Shown here: positions 12,075-23,183 of the stretch, in pieces
How positions within the stretch are numbered: the first letter of the stretch is position 1
Layout: every line of letters starts with the position of its first letter
Source of the DNA: Phaffia rhodozyma
Lineage: Eukaryota; Basidiomycota; Tremellomycetes; Cystofilobasidiales; Mrakiaceae
Direction: 5' to 3'
DNA length: 64,000 nt
Assembly (NCBI GenBank): GCA_014706385.1
Contig: JACGZH010000003.1
Span: 2,001,501-2,065,500 of the forward strand
Position numbers and translations under genes: made by a program
The notes under the pieces: generated by a model
Databases searched by the model: none
What the model saw: only the letters and a program-made list of their open reading frames with translations
Told to the model about the DNA's origin: nothing

Positions 12075-13421
12075 ATGCCCTCCAAGTCGACTAACCTAAA
12101 TAGGGCTCAGCCCGAGAAGCGAAAGAGGGAGGACGCCGAAGATTTCAGTTCTGGTCCGACTTCAGAACCAGCGACCAAGAAGAAGTTGACGGGGGCTGAG
12201 AAGAAGCGTCAGAAGAAGCAGCGGGACCAGGCCGAGAAAGCTAGAGAGGACGCCAAGGCCGCGGCTGTTGCTACTGCTGCCGCTCTTGCCCCTGCTCCTG
12301 TTGCTGCTGTTGACTCGGAAGAAGCTTCGGCTGAAGGACAAGAAGGGCAGGACGATGAAGAGGCCTCGGGAGTGGCCGAGGTTTCGGCTGCTTCTGTATG
12401 TGAAGCAACGGTTGATCAGGTCGAAGAAGAAGGCGAGGAAGATGAGGATGAAGATGAGGATGAGGAGGATGAGGAGGATTCCGAGCCAACCCCTACGAAA
12501 GAAGATATCGAAGCCGATACCACTCTGAAAGAAGGAGCTCGTCTGGGTAGGTTCTTCTCTTGCACTCTCTTCTCCCTTTGCTTTCTCCATTCTTATATCT
12601 GGTCCTGATACTAACCCCTCTGCCTATCAGCTCTCGTTTATGCAACTCTGTATCTCAAGTTTAACCCCTCTCCCATCTACCGGCCGATCAGTGCGCCCCC
12701 CAAGAAATCTATGAAATCTGCTCACCCTCTGCCGTTGGATCCTTACTCGGCCATCCAATCTGGAAACCTGTTTCAATCGGATTACACCCCGGCCGAGGCA
12801 AAGTTTGAACTTACCGCTAAGCAGTACGCACAGAAGAAAAAGCAGGAGCGTTTAGGAAAGGCAAAGAAGGGAGACGGAGTCAGCAATGAGCGATGGACTT
12901 TCAACAAAGCCAGAGAGTCAGTCATCTTCGTTTCTCTGCATAAAAATATTGAGAGAAAATTAACGTGCGCTGATACCATTATGCATCCTGAATTTATTCT
13001 TGTAGATCGTGGTTAATTCGACGAGTATGTGATGATGTCCAGGTGAGTTTATATCTCTAGACCCCCTTGCCTGTACGATGCATGCTATGCAGAAGGCCAT
13101 ACTAATTACTCCTACGTATGATTTCTTTTTAGCTTCCATCGAAATACTTCCCAATTGCCTTGGCCTACTTATCCAGTATCAAAGCCCCCAACGCTCGAGC
13201 GGTCAGTCTTTTCTCGCTCTGCCTCGTACTTTGCCTCAACCTTAACTCAATCAGAAACTATTACATTCTACGATCTTGCAATTACTGGCGTAACTCGATC
13301 GGTCAAACAGGACCTAATGGGAACGGCAAAAGACGCGCTCAAAGTTGAAGGTGAACAGGCAAAGCGTGGAAAACGTGTGATCAAAATGCTCCGATCATCG
13401 GCAAGCAGCAGTAACAATTAA
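12075..13421 (+). CDS. WKF-domain protein, C7orf50-like
   Basis: Probable nucleolar protein of the C7orf50/DUF2373 family. Exons 12075-12546, 12631-12916, 13006-13042, 13133-13201, 13311-13421; 324 residues. The N-terminus is Lys-rich (EKRKREDAED, KKKLTGAEKKRQKKQR) and then strongly acidic (Asp/Glu runs near 12430-12480). The C-terminal part carries the diagnostic sequence: RWTFNKARESWLIRRVCD across the exon 2/3 junction, then LPSKYFPIALAYLSSIKAPN, and a basic last exon (AKRGKRVIKML). The pattern W-F-N-K-x-R-x-x-W-L followed by a leucine helix is that of WKF domains. Exon 3 is only 37 bases. Two overlapping choices at the 3' end of exon 2 were settled by the conserved W-L spacing. Family assignment is by motif only. 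Confidence 0.8.
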
Positions 13422-13635
13422 ATGTAATTTCCCCCTAATACATCACTGGAACGCCTATGCTCGTCAGGCCGAAGTGGAATAACTAGGAACTACAACTAAG
13501 TCTCGTACAGATTTTACAAGGAGTTAATATACAACGATCTGGCTTAATCGAGGTGTCCGATATGGACCCAGGCAGATTGAGGCGTGCCTTTCTTATCCCG
13601 AAATGAATTTGGATTGATGAGCCACATAGATTTTC

Positions 13636-15139
13636 TTAAATCTGTTCGGTAAATGAATTACTCATGAGGACCATCAGCATTTTTATGACGAAAAACGAGC
13701 GCTCTTCTTGAGAAAGTAGGGGAGTCAATACGAACGCTACGAGGGCTGAGCCAAAACCTGATAGGATCTGTAACGGATTCTTCAACGACTTCCATCCAAA
13801 AACTTCATACGACACGAACACAAGGTCGAACCCTGAATATGTACGTGCGCGATAGATAGTGATGGATGCGTACATGAATCAGTCGTGGACTTGCCAAACA
13901 AGAGAGATGCGCCACACGTCCCACTCACAAAGTTTCAAAGTCGACCATCTTTCCATGTCTCTCTCCTTTTGCAGGCGTTCAATCTCTTCTCTCATCTGTT
14001 CATCGAGATTTGGATCGCTTAGTGAACTTTCAAGGGAGATAATCCTTCTGGTGAGCGAAGGAGTAGATATCGAGTAATTTGATAGGCCAATCAATGTCAT
14101 CAAGAGCCAAAGATTGCTAGAATCGACATGAAAAGAGAGTGAAATTCAGTTATGGTTTAACAGCTCAGATCAGGTAAGAGGAGGACGAACTTGACCCATT
14201 TGTTTGATCTCTCTCCCCATTCAATCCCGACGAACCCTAATCGATGGAACGAATAAATCTCGTCCGATGCACCCGATAGAACGCCCATCAGGTCTTGAAA
14301 ATGAAACTGATTAGACGGAGCTGATCGGGCGAGTCGGAGGAAAGGGCTCAATGTGCCAAAAAAGTAGAATGTTCGACTGAAGAGAATACAAAATGTCAGA
14401 GATGAGAAGAAAGCATTCCTGGTAGAGTCGCCCTGTCATCCAAACGCATCGAGAGGAGGAAACGAACCGAGAGATAGCTAGTCCATCCTGAAGCGCCTTT
14501 AGACGAACATCTAAATCAGTCGGCCTCTTCCTGGGTCGAAAAAATCGTAGGTACAGGTAAAGCTTGATTGTGTATTGTACGATTTTCTACGCATTTTAAG
14601 ACCCAGATAAAAGAGAATCAGCATACGACAGATGATCATCAACAGAGATCAGTCGATCACGGAGACCTTACCAGGACTTTTTCTCTTCCTACAGATGTTT
14701 TCAGAACATCTTCAAACACGATCGGAAATCCAGCTATCTTGATTCCCCTCTGTGGAACGATGATGGGTTGTGGAACCAGTCTGTCATTCTCTCTGGTCGG
14801 ATGAAGCTCCCGCATACTCTGCTCCTCGATCTCTGACCTGACCCTCTCTTTGCCTTTTCCGATACCACCCCATTCTGCCATGATATCGACCATATCTGGA
14901 TGAATTATACGATTACGCGAGTCTAGAGGACTTTCTGGATAGGATCGTCTGCTCGACAAATCCAACTTTGGAGTGCGCGGAGATCTAGTCTTGATTGGCG
15001 TGTTATGGTTACTGCTATCACTACTGAGCGCCAGGACGAGACCCGATGAACTCAGAGGCACGGAGAACGAAGAAGAAGTTGCCAGGATGGGACGAGTGGG
15101 TTGAGAGATATGATGGCTGTAGATCGAATGTTCGTCCAT
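13636..15139 (-). CDS. PEX11: peroxisomal membrane protein Pex11
   Basis: Elongates and divides peroxisomes. Exons 15139-14672, 14586-14468, 14376-14191, 14116-13929, 13832-13636; 385 residues. The first exon is a 156-residue Ser-rich, poorly conserved extension (the usual family length is about 230-280), ending with the start of the domain (FEDVLKTSVGREKVL). Then come the Pex11 signatures: KIVQYTIKLYLYLRFFRPRK, LDVRLKALQDGLAISRRTFY, FFGTLSPFLRLAR, and a helical C-terminal half with NNLWLLMTLIGLSNYS and a predicted hydrophobic end (LQILSGFGSALVAFVLTPLL). Start chosen as the first in-frame ATG. The last residues could be altered by a further intron, but the frame is open. Convergent with the C7orf50-like gene and divergent from the dynein light chain across 221 bases. 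Confidence 0.87.
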
Positions 15140-15240
15140 CGTTATCCAGCCGGCTATGTTTGTTGTGTCTATGGGGGAGTAGGATGGATACGGAGGTCAG
15201 AGGAGAAAAGGTGCACAGAGAATTTCCGACCAGCCGGTTA

Positions 15241-15310
15241 AACGATCAACCGACGCCGACCAACAACCCAACCATCCAACCATCCAGCAAGCCAGCAAGA
15301 CAGCCAGCAG
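15241..15310 (+). repeat. CCAACCAT/CCAGCAAG tandem motif in a shared promoter
   Basis: Degenerate tandem copies of short CCAnC and CAGCAAG units in the 221-base divergent region between PEX11 and the dynein light chain. Likely leader of the latter; no function can be read from it. Confidence 0.5.
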
Positions 15311-15360
15311 AGTCAAACCCTTGGATCGCTCCCTCTCTTGGACTTGTGTGAAGCAACAGT

Positions 15361-16019
15361 ATGCCCAGCTCGAAAGGATTCAACTCGGAAGATTTTCAAC
15401 CGTACCTCAAAAAGCTTTTGAACTCGATACTTCAAGGTCCGTCCGTATCTCTCTTTGTGATCATCCCATACACACATAGCTCATATGGATGGTGTCTTGT
15501 CGTTTGACTTGTCTTCTATCATTGTAGGCTCTGCTTGGAACGACGATGCCGACACAACCAGACGCTGGACGGTCGAGATAGGACGTCGCGTCAAAGAACG
15601 CATGCTAGGTTCGTCACTCTCTCGTCAATCTTCACAGGTTCGCCTCAAACTCATCATTCTTTCTGTGTTGCAGAGATCCAACCGAAAGGATTCAAGTACA
15701 TCGTCACCGTCCACAGTGAGACTTCTTTGAAACATGCCTCGAACAATCTACCTTCATTCGACTGAAACTCTCAATTACCAATATCACAGTTAATGAAAAC
15801 CTGGGTCAAGCGGGTAGAGCCGGCCTTTCTTCTCATTGGGAGGAAACCGATATGAGCTTCACCGAAATTTGGTCCAATGTATGTGATCTTCTTTCTCAAT
15901 CTGACTGGACCGGTCTCAATTCATAGATGCCAATCTGTTTTTGTCTTCTGTTTCACATCGGCGGTACATAGGACTCGCTTGTTTGTGTGCTTTCGGCATT
16001 CGCCCTTCGTTGCTATTGA
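15361..16019 (+). CDS. DYNLT1: dynein light chain, Tctex type
   Basis: Small cargo-binding light chain of cytoplasmic dynein. Exons 15361-15436, 15528-15608, 15674-15715, 15790-15878, 15972-16019; 111 residues, the normal Tctex-1 length (about 113). Conserved features: the helix WTVEIGRRVKERML, the beta strand FKYIVTVHINENLGQAG, LSSHWEETDMSFTEIWSN (the family has a W-D/E-x-x-T-D pattern followed by a W-x-N), and the C-terminal strand SLVCVLSAFALRCY. All four junctions keep frame; donors are GTCCGT, GTTCGT, GTGAGA and GTATGT. It starts at the first ATG. The homodimer-forming C-terminal strand is intact, so the protein should be functional. Confidence 0.93.
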
Positions 16020-16646
16020 ATCAACAGCAGCCCACCTCAGTCGCCTCGACCTCTTTTTCGATCACGCCTCACGTCTTCGCGTCTTGCCTTGATTCGATAA
16101 GAAGCCTATCTGTTTGGTCGACCAGCCCATCGAGGCAGACACGATCGTTACGGGTTCCCGTCTATCACTTTATATAGACCAAAAGGCGGATACATCAGAT
16201 AGATCTATTCTGACTATTTCGCCTCCGGTTACCCTGAAACGGATGGAGGTGTACGGCTGAAGAAAAAGGTGTCGAGATAGGGAATACAGAGGAGAACGGG
16301 AATGACCAACCGGAAAACTGTATACGAAGAAATAGGAATGAAGAGTCTGAAGAAAAAAACGGGACGATATGCGCTCCATTCGAGACATATGTAATGAGAC
16401 GGGTATACGAGAAAGGTAACCGGACTCGAATGAGTAAACTACAGGAACACGGTTATTTCCTGGGCAAACAAGGATCAAGCATGCTTGAGAGAACGAAGAA
16501 AAGCACAGACTATAAGATGGTGTCTAAGGAAGAAGAAAAAAGCGAATATAACTTGAGGTAGAGGAGCCCAAGGTATAAACAAGAGGAGAAAAATCGAAGG
16601 AGAGGCCACAGCCAGTGTGTACAAGTTGGATAGCATATTGCTCAGA
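16020..16646. other. convergent 3' intergenic region
   Basis: About 630 bases between the stops of the dynein light chain and the IVY1-like gene. No supported gene on either strand. Confidence 0.6.
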
Positions 16647-18740
16647 TCAATCCCGATCGTCGTTAACCTCAGTCGCCCATCTTCCAACCCGGCTGGCATC
16701 TCCTTCTAGGGAAGAGGAAAGGGCTTCCCAAGGAATCTTTCCCCTCTCCTCGACCTGTCGTGCCGAAATTGTCTCGTCTCCTTCTTCTCCCTCACCCTCT
16801 TCCTCTTCCTCGGTATCATCCTTCTCTCTCTCTTCTTTATCCTTCTCTCCGTTCTCTATTAGTTCTATAGCGCGATCAGATTTTGGGGACAGGTCTGTCT
16901 TTCCGTCTGCTCCCGTAGTTGTATCGATCGGTCTTCTAGGATCTTTCCTAGGTGTAGTTATATCGTCTTCGTCTTCACCTTCTTCCTCCAGTAGGTCCCC
17001 GTTGGTAGAACCAGCTTTCGAGCCCATCATCCACCCAAACCGATCGGTCTGACTTTCGACTTTACGAGGCGAAAGGAAGTCGTCGTCATCCTCTGCCGAT
17101 AGATTGACGGCGGAGGGTTCATCAGTCGAATCTTGAGCAACAGATGTGGAAGGTCTACTTGATTTAGGAGTCAACGGCTGAGACGATTGATTAGAGCCAG
17201 TGAGAACGGGATGGGACGTTCGGCCTATTGCTGCACTATGAAGGGAGAGAAGATTGGATGTAGAGCCTGTAGGAGGGAGGATACCGATTCTGATGGACAT
17301 CAACGCGCAAAAGATAATGTAAGAACTCGATTATCAAAAGAGACAGTAGAGTTTGCACTGAAAAGAATGAGACAACGCGCACGGGGGTAATATACTAAAC
17401 ATCCCTTCTGTCTGATCTGCCTGACCATATGCCTCAAATGGATCTAAAAGCGCAAGGATCATTGATGTAATGAGCTTCCATAGACTCAATCAGACATATT
17501 TGGTAGAGATACGTTCTCACCCGGATTTGCGGCCAGAAGAGGCTCTAGTATTGGGTCATTGCCTTTGGTCGTCAACCGGTCATACACATCAACGTGTGTC
17601 TTGACAACCATTCCGATTTTTGATAGCAAATATTCCCACATCTCGTCTTCCCTAAGATGATAATAGACGAAGAGGGTTGATAAGCAAAATTACGATGAGT
17701 TGCGCTCCAGACCAGGCGATGAACAAAGCGATGCGCACCCATCCAGTACCTGCGAAAAAGCAAGTGTCGAAGGACATGGTTGCAAGAATCGAAAGGAAAG
17801 GGCAGAAATGAGAGAATGTAAACGTCAACAGACCACGCGTTGTATGCATATAGTGAATACGACATTGAAAGAAGAGAAAGCTTTAGATGAAACGAACCTC
17901 TCCATAGTACTCTCCTTTGATTTTGTCAAGTTCGTCCACCTGACTCTGTAGAATGCCTAGTGTCTTCCGGAAGCTACTCAGATCTCTTCCTTTACCCTTC
18001 CGCTTGCCCTGCCTAATGTTCTCCGACTCGGTCCGTCGAATTTCCTTTGTCTTTGCGACCAGGGTAGATTCATAATTGGCTTGACGGTCGCTAACTTCTT
18101 GGCGGTAAGTATCGAGTGAGTGAAGCAGGGGTATCTCAAAGTCCTTTGAAGTTTGAAAAGGAAGGTATAGATTTGGACAACAAAGTAAACAAAATAAGCG
18201 CAGGGACGATCGAGAGATGGGTTCATCTTGGACAAAGAAGAGAAGGATGTACTTCGTAAAATGAACGTGCTAATACCTGCTCAGAGTTAGACACAACATG
18301 ATTGAACCCTGCGCAAGACATCAGACCGGGACCGGAGTGATCTGCTCCCTTCACCCTGCAAGATCCGACAAAATTTCCGACATGAGAATACTATCAAGTT
18401 GGAGAAAGAGAAAGAAAAACACAGAGCACAACGGGACGTACCTTGAGCAGGCTTCCATCGCGGCCGCTAACCTGGCCGTCGCCTCACTCTTTGCCAGCAG
18501 AGCCTGTCTGTACTGTTTAGACGAACTCATCAATTCTTCATAGCTTCCCAGACTCTCCCTCAGATCAGCTCGAGTGATGAGTAAATGAGGGGCGTTTGCT
18601 CCTGGCGGAAGAGATCCGATAGTCGTTTGTGAGAACGTTGGTGAGGGTGGACGGACGAAGCCGCCTGCGGTGGATGAAGTAGTTGACCGAAGAGAGTCTA
18701 GCCTTGGGCGAGTAGCTTTACGTTCGAGAGCGGAAGCCAT
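16647..18740 (-). CDS. IVY1: Ivy1-like phospholipid-binding BAR protein
   Basis: Yeast Ivy1 is a vacuolar inverse-BAR protein that binds Ypt7 and phosphoinositides and links to TORC1 and vacuole fusion. Exons 18740-18442, 18355-18253, 18143-17898, 17749-17739, 17651-17521, 17443-17396, 17266-16647; 485 residues. Helical BAR signatures: LITRADLRESLGSYEELMSS, KQYRQALLAKSEATARLAAA, DFEIPLLHSLDTYRQEVSDR, DLSSFRKTLGILQSQVDELD, then EDEMWEYLLSKIG and DPFEAYGQADQTEGMF. The tail (last about 200 residues) is acidic and disordered. An 11-base exon (17749-17739) is required to bridge YYGE and EDEMWEY in frame. The junction after 17396 is the least certain; I chose the acceptor before 17266 by phase. Start is the first ATG. 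Confidence 0.82.
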
Positions 18741-18941
18741 TGTTGATACCAATGGTTCGATAGAACAAACAAAGAGGGAGAGAAGAGAAGATGAGGGAGA
18801 GAATGCTACGTAGGGAAGATGATGGGTGTCGAGGTTGATGATGGTGGTGGTAATTGAGAGTGGACGTTACGCGTCTTTACTCTTCACTTTCTCACCTTCA
18901 CCTTCATCTTCACTTTCTTGCCTTTCGGTCTTATATACATC

Positions 18942-20611
18942 ATGGGTAATATTATCGGAGCTCTTACATCCATAGGTATTGCGATCGGTCCCCCGCTTAT
19001 CTATGCAGACCAGGCATGGTCAATCATAAAAAAGCAGGATTCTACAGGTGTGCTCATTCTTTCCCGCTATTATCGCCTCTATGGAGATAGCTGATTCTCA
19101 TTCGTGATGTCGGTTGTCTTCAGGCTTCTCAAGAGATGTGTGTGCGATCATCCTGATTGCCAACATCGCACGATGCGTGTTCTGGCTGGGCAATCGATTC
19201 GAATTAGGTACGTTCTTCTGATTTGGAATGCTCTATGCGGGAAAGCTACTGACATACACATCATCCTGCTGTACATACCAGCCCTCCTGTTCCAATCAAT
19301 CTTCCTATGTCTTTCGATGCTCGTGCTTCTCTTCATGTGAGTGTTCTTGAAAGATTGTGATACATATAGTGACCAGACATTTGACCTGCCATCTGTTTCT
19401 TGCGCTTGTAGTCTACTCAAATACCGGAAATCCGACGTTGATACCGAGGAATCATCCCGCCGTCCGTTCCATTTTTGGGATTGGTGAGTGATATTCCTGA
19501 ACCTATTCAGCTTCTTCCGTCTTCTAGGCAACTCCGCCTGATCCAGACCCTCGTGATTGTTGGGATGTTACAGGACTTCTTTCGGACAATATGTCGAATT
19601 CCTTGCCGGATTGATCGTCATACTCTGCGTGCTCTATCTTATCTTTGGTGGTCACGAGACGTTCATTGATATCTTGGGCTTTATCGGTTTGTACTCTTAT
19701 ACTTTATCGGGACTCGGAAGGAAGTAAAGCAGCTGATTGAAGAATGCTTCGACGCTTTCTCGATTCTTTCATACCTCTTGTTCCCGGTTGTGCATTAACT
19801 CTTGACAGCGTTGGGAATCGAATCTCAACTGCCAACACCACAAGCATTCTCAAATTTTCGACGAAGGAGCTGTTATGGACTTCGAATATCGACGTTAGCG
19901 GGTGCGCATCTCCGGCGTTTATCTGATACACTAGATGCCTCTCTTTGAGAAACGATCTATACATAACGGTCTGATGTAACTGATGTGACTGAATTTTCTT
20001 CCCAATGCATTCCTTCGGAAAATAGGCTGGTTGGGAGGAGACATTTTCAAGTAAGTGTATTATGCGCGTCACATTCTTCATCGCTAAACCTCTCAACTGA
20101 AGAGGGAATTTATCTTTTCAACCCTCTTTCAAGGACTTGCTACTTTTGTTCGTTATCCATCTTTACGTTCTTCCTGTTGAGATTCTGAAACTGATGTTCT
20201 TGAGCTTTCACTCTCGATTTTCGTTTGAAAATCCGTCAGTCTTTAAGAAATCGCCAAAACAGTTCATCATTTGCGGTCTGATCACCATATCTATCGACCT
20301 CGGTTCGTTTTCCAACTCTTCTGATCTTCACGATCACATCTTTATTCTTTGTTGTCGCTCATGCTCAACGTTTGACCGTTACGGTTCCTTCTCTTTCCAA
20401 ACATGTTCACCCAAACCCTCTCACAAACGCAGTGATCGTCGCTCAAATGTCGATCTACGGCACACCAAGACCTGAATCGGCGATCGAAGGAGACGACGAA
20501 TCCAGTTTCTCTGAAGAACGTCAAGGACTGACTGATCTTACCCCGGATCGGGAGCGAGAACGAGATTTGGAGAGGGAAGGCGCGGACGGCGTGGAGGAAG
20601 GTCGTCGGTGA
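18942..20611 (+). CDS. PQ-loop repeat membrane protein, SLC66A2/Any1-like
   Basis: Seven-helix PQ-loop protein; relatives (human SLC66A2, yeast Any1) act in the Golgi/endosome and influence phospholipid asymmetry. Exons 18942-19047, 19124-19207, 19282-19336, 19412-19483, 19574-19686, 19809-19901, 20026-20050, 20134-20147, 20240-20302, 20433-20611; 267 residues. First loop: GPPLIYADQAWSIIKKQDST then GFSRDVCAIILIANIARC. Second, better preserved: LGIESQLPTPQAFSNFRRRS then GWLGGDIFKTCYFFFKKSP. Hydrophobic helices occur at each expected place (LLFQSIFLCLSMLVLLFI; LAGLIVILCVLYLIFGG). The tail is charged and cytosolic. The chain includes a 14-base exon (20134-20147) and a 25-base exon, both fixed by the conserved GD-x-FK-x-x-YF motif. 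Divergent from IVY1 across 201 bases. Confidence 0.85.
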
Positions 20612-21118
20612 TCTTCTCTTCCTCTTCCTCCTCTTGTCCTTCTCCTTCTCTTTCCTCCTATCTGTTTTCTTCGATTTTCCATCCTCTACATTCTACTTTC
20701 GCTTTGACTGATTGAGGAGCGTGCTGGGTGCACCACGGTGCGGCACAACGTAGGGTAGACTAGAAAGAAAAGGACGATCACACATGAACACACTTTCACT
20801 CTCAGATTTCTACCCATACAAGAAAGCATGACATGTACACGGGAGGAGGATGACTTGGCTGATATTCGAGATACTGGACAGAATAGAAAGGGATCAAGAG
20901 AGGAGATAGTGGAAGGAGACGCGTCGACGGTAGATGAGTGGTGGTGGCTAAGAAATGTTTGCTTGTCTGATGTGAAGAAGAATTGTCCAATGAAAGAAGA
21001 ACTAATGTCCAAGATGTGATTTTTTTGTTGGAAAAAGAAGGAAAAAGGTAGCTGGAAAGTGAAAAGAGAGAAGAGAATGAAGAGGTCCTTGTGGGAGAGA
21101 GAGAAGAAATATCAAGAT
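20612..21118. other. convergent 3' intergenic region
   Basis: About 500 bases, pyrimidine-rich on the left, between the PQ-loop stop and the stop of the GPI-protein gene. Nothing coding supported. Confidence 0.6.
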
Positions 21119-23183
21119 TTAAAGGAAGAGAACAGCACCCAAACCAACCAAGCCCGAGCCGACTAGACCCCACCACCCGGTCTGAGCCAACCTGCTCGAC
21201 CCAGAAGCGGAAGCAGAAGCAGAAGCAGAGGCAGAGGCAGAAGCTTTGGTGGACGATGAAGAGGCAGAAGCTTTGACAGAGCTCATGCTCGCGGAAGACG
21301 CCTTGGAAGAAGCCGAAGCAGAAGAAGCAGCAGAGGAAGCGGCAGCAGAGGCGGAGGAAGAAGCAGAGGTTGACCCGTTGGTGGAAACACCTCCGGTGAG
21401 GGTATATCCTATCTTGGACCAAGCCGCTGACGAGTTAACCACGTATCCACCGGAAGATGAGAACGCCTGAAGCTGGTAAAGCGCTCCAGTAGAGTCGAGT
21501 TGGACGAGCGTGGTGTCCGAAGCCGCGTAGGAGGAAGATGTGTCCTTGGAGGAAGGCGCGGGAAGAATCTGAGTGGTGTTGATGTAGGTTGAGATTCCAT
21601 CTGGGGCGCCATCCGTCTGAAGGGATAAGGAACGAGGAATCGAAGAAGATCAGAATAAGAGTGATGAACAACAAAGTATGGGAAGAGAATATCCAAATAA
21701 TAAACTTACCGAGCCTGCGGTCGAAGAACTGGTCCAATGAGTGACCACATAGGCTGCATGATTAAATAAGAAAAACAGTGAAAGACAAGGTCAGGACGGC
21801 AGATGACTGGGCATGATCCGGACTGCGATGAGGAATAGAAGAGATAGAGAACATACTGCTCGAGAAGTCATCTGGCACAAAGGCCATCTGTAGCTGGGCG
21901 TCTCCGCTGTCGAGGAAGAACGAGGTAGCCTGTCCGTGGGAGTCAGGGAACGCGGCTCCACCGTTCAAAGTAGGGAAAGCCTGGGCAGCCGCTTGGAAAT
22001 CCGAGTCTAAGGGATTGAATCCGAGCAGACATCAAACACCGACGTTAATATACACATATGGAGGGAAAGAAAGAAGGACAACGAAGACAAAGACGAACAG
22101 TGAATGACAAAGATTTCAGCAGAGCCAGCAGCCACATTGGGCGCTCCAAAGAACTGAATGTGGTTCGAGGCGAGGGCCATAGTAGGATTGTACGACTGTA
22201 CGGAACGCAACATCGGGCGTTGATGGCGCGCGTTTGGGAATCAACCAGGTAAACAAGCGAAGTTTAAAAAAGCCGCAGCGAGATATAAATAACGATGAAG
22301 AGAAGAAAAAAAAACAAAGAAGAGAAAACAACAAAGAGAAGAAAGATACTCACGCTATTGAATGGAGCATTGTTAACCTCATTGTCCCAGGCAAGACCAG
22401 ATCCAGAAGTTGCCGAAGTGATTGTGGAAAAGTCGAGTTGGTACAAAGTCGATCCAGAGAGGGTGAAAAAGACAAGGGTATCGTGGTCGAGGATTGTATC
22501 CGTCTGAGAAAGATCGGGAACACCAGTGGTTGTTTGAGAAGCCCAAGTCGAGCTTGAAGGGTCATAGATGTAGATGACATTCGAGTTGGATCCATCGGCA
22601 CCAAGGAAGTAGAACAAGTTGTTGTACTGGTTCAGGTGGCACGTCAGGTGTTCACCAGTGAAGGGGCTAGAGTAGAACCGCAAATGGGTGGCGCGTAAGG
22701 ATGTATTGGATGGGGAAAGTGTCAGGGTATGCGAAAGGACGAAGAAAGACAAGTAGCTTACGGTCTGCCAGAGGTGGGAAGTGTTGTGGCCGAAATGGCT
22801 GTACTCAAACGTATGTACAGAAGGAAAGAGGAGAACGAGGATTCAGCGAATAGCTTTGAGAGAGTTGTATGGAATGAAGAGAAAGGAAGGTCATGCATGA
22901 AAGGAAGATTAACTCACAGGACCAAGGGGATGCTCCCAAGCCTACATCACTCGATCCTCCGAATGCATAGAGGTTCCAGGTGGTATCACTACAAGTGAGA
23001 ATAGATTGAGTGTTGGAAAAGAGAGAAGAGGAAGAAGAAAAAGGTCGAAAGTATCCGGTTCAGAAAAGGTTGGTACTTGACGAAGTAGAAACTGAATACT
23101 TACAAGAGCACACAGGACGACAAGGCTTTGGCTGATCCAGCAAGAGAGACAGCTGCGAGAGCAAGAGAACGAGTGGAGATCAT
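21119..23183 (-). CDS. secreted GPI-anchored cell-surface protein of unknown function
   Basis: Exons 23183-23104, 22988-22918, 22798-22762, 22666-22354, 22195-22099, 22006-21857, 21753-21710, 21616-21119; 429 residues. N-terminal signal peptide (starts MISTRSLALAAVSLAGSAKA). The middle (about 300 residues) is rich in beta-type, Gly/Thr/Asn sequence such as LFYFLGADGSNSNVIYIYD, TLVFFTLSGSTLYQLDF and GYVVNSSAAWSKIGYTLTGG, suggesting a beta-propeller-like or repeated beta fold. It ends with an Ala/Ser-rich stalk, a short omega-site-like region (SGSSRLAQ) and a hydrophobic C-terminus (GWWGLVGSGLVGLGAVLFL) with no charged tail, the pattern of GPI attachment. I do not recognise an enzyme family or catalytic motif. 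The stalk is encoded by an AGC/GCA-type low-complexity tract near 21196-21360. Confidence 0.78.
21196..21362. repeat. trinucleotide-rich Ala/Ser stalk repeat
   Basis: Imperfect hexamer/trinucleotide repeat (GCAGAA and GCGGAG units on the plus strand) inside the last exon of the GPI-protein gene. It encodes alternating Ala and Ser and is a likely site of length variation between strains. Confidence 0.7.

Noticed and set aside
18254..18277. GTATTA after E-Q in the IVY1-like gene as a donor
   Set aside because: Continuing the exon gives V-L-A-R-S-F-Y-E, which fits the BAR helix, and the next donor GTACAT gives the right phase.
21246..21470. Plus-strand Glu/Ala-rich frame antisense to the GPI-protein gene
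   Set aside because: It is the reverse complement of the Ala/Ser stalk repeat; simple-sequence DNA is open in several frames. The minus-strand reading connects to a signal peptide and GPI tail through phased exons.
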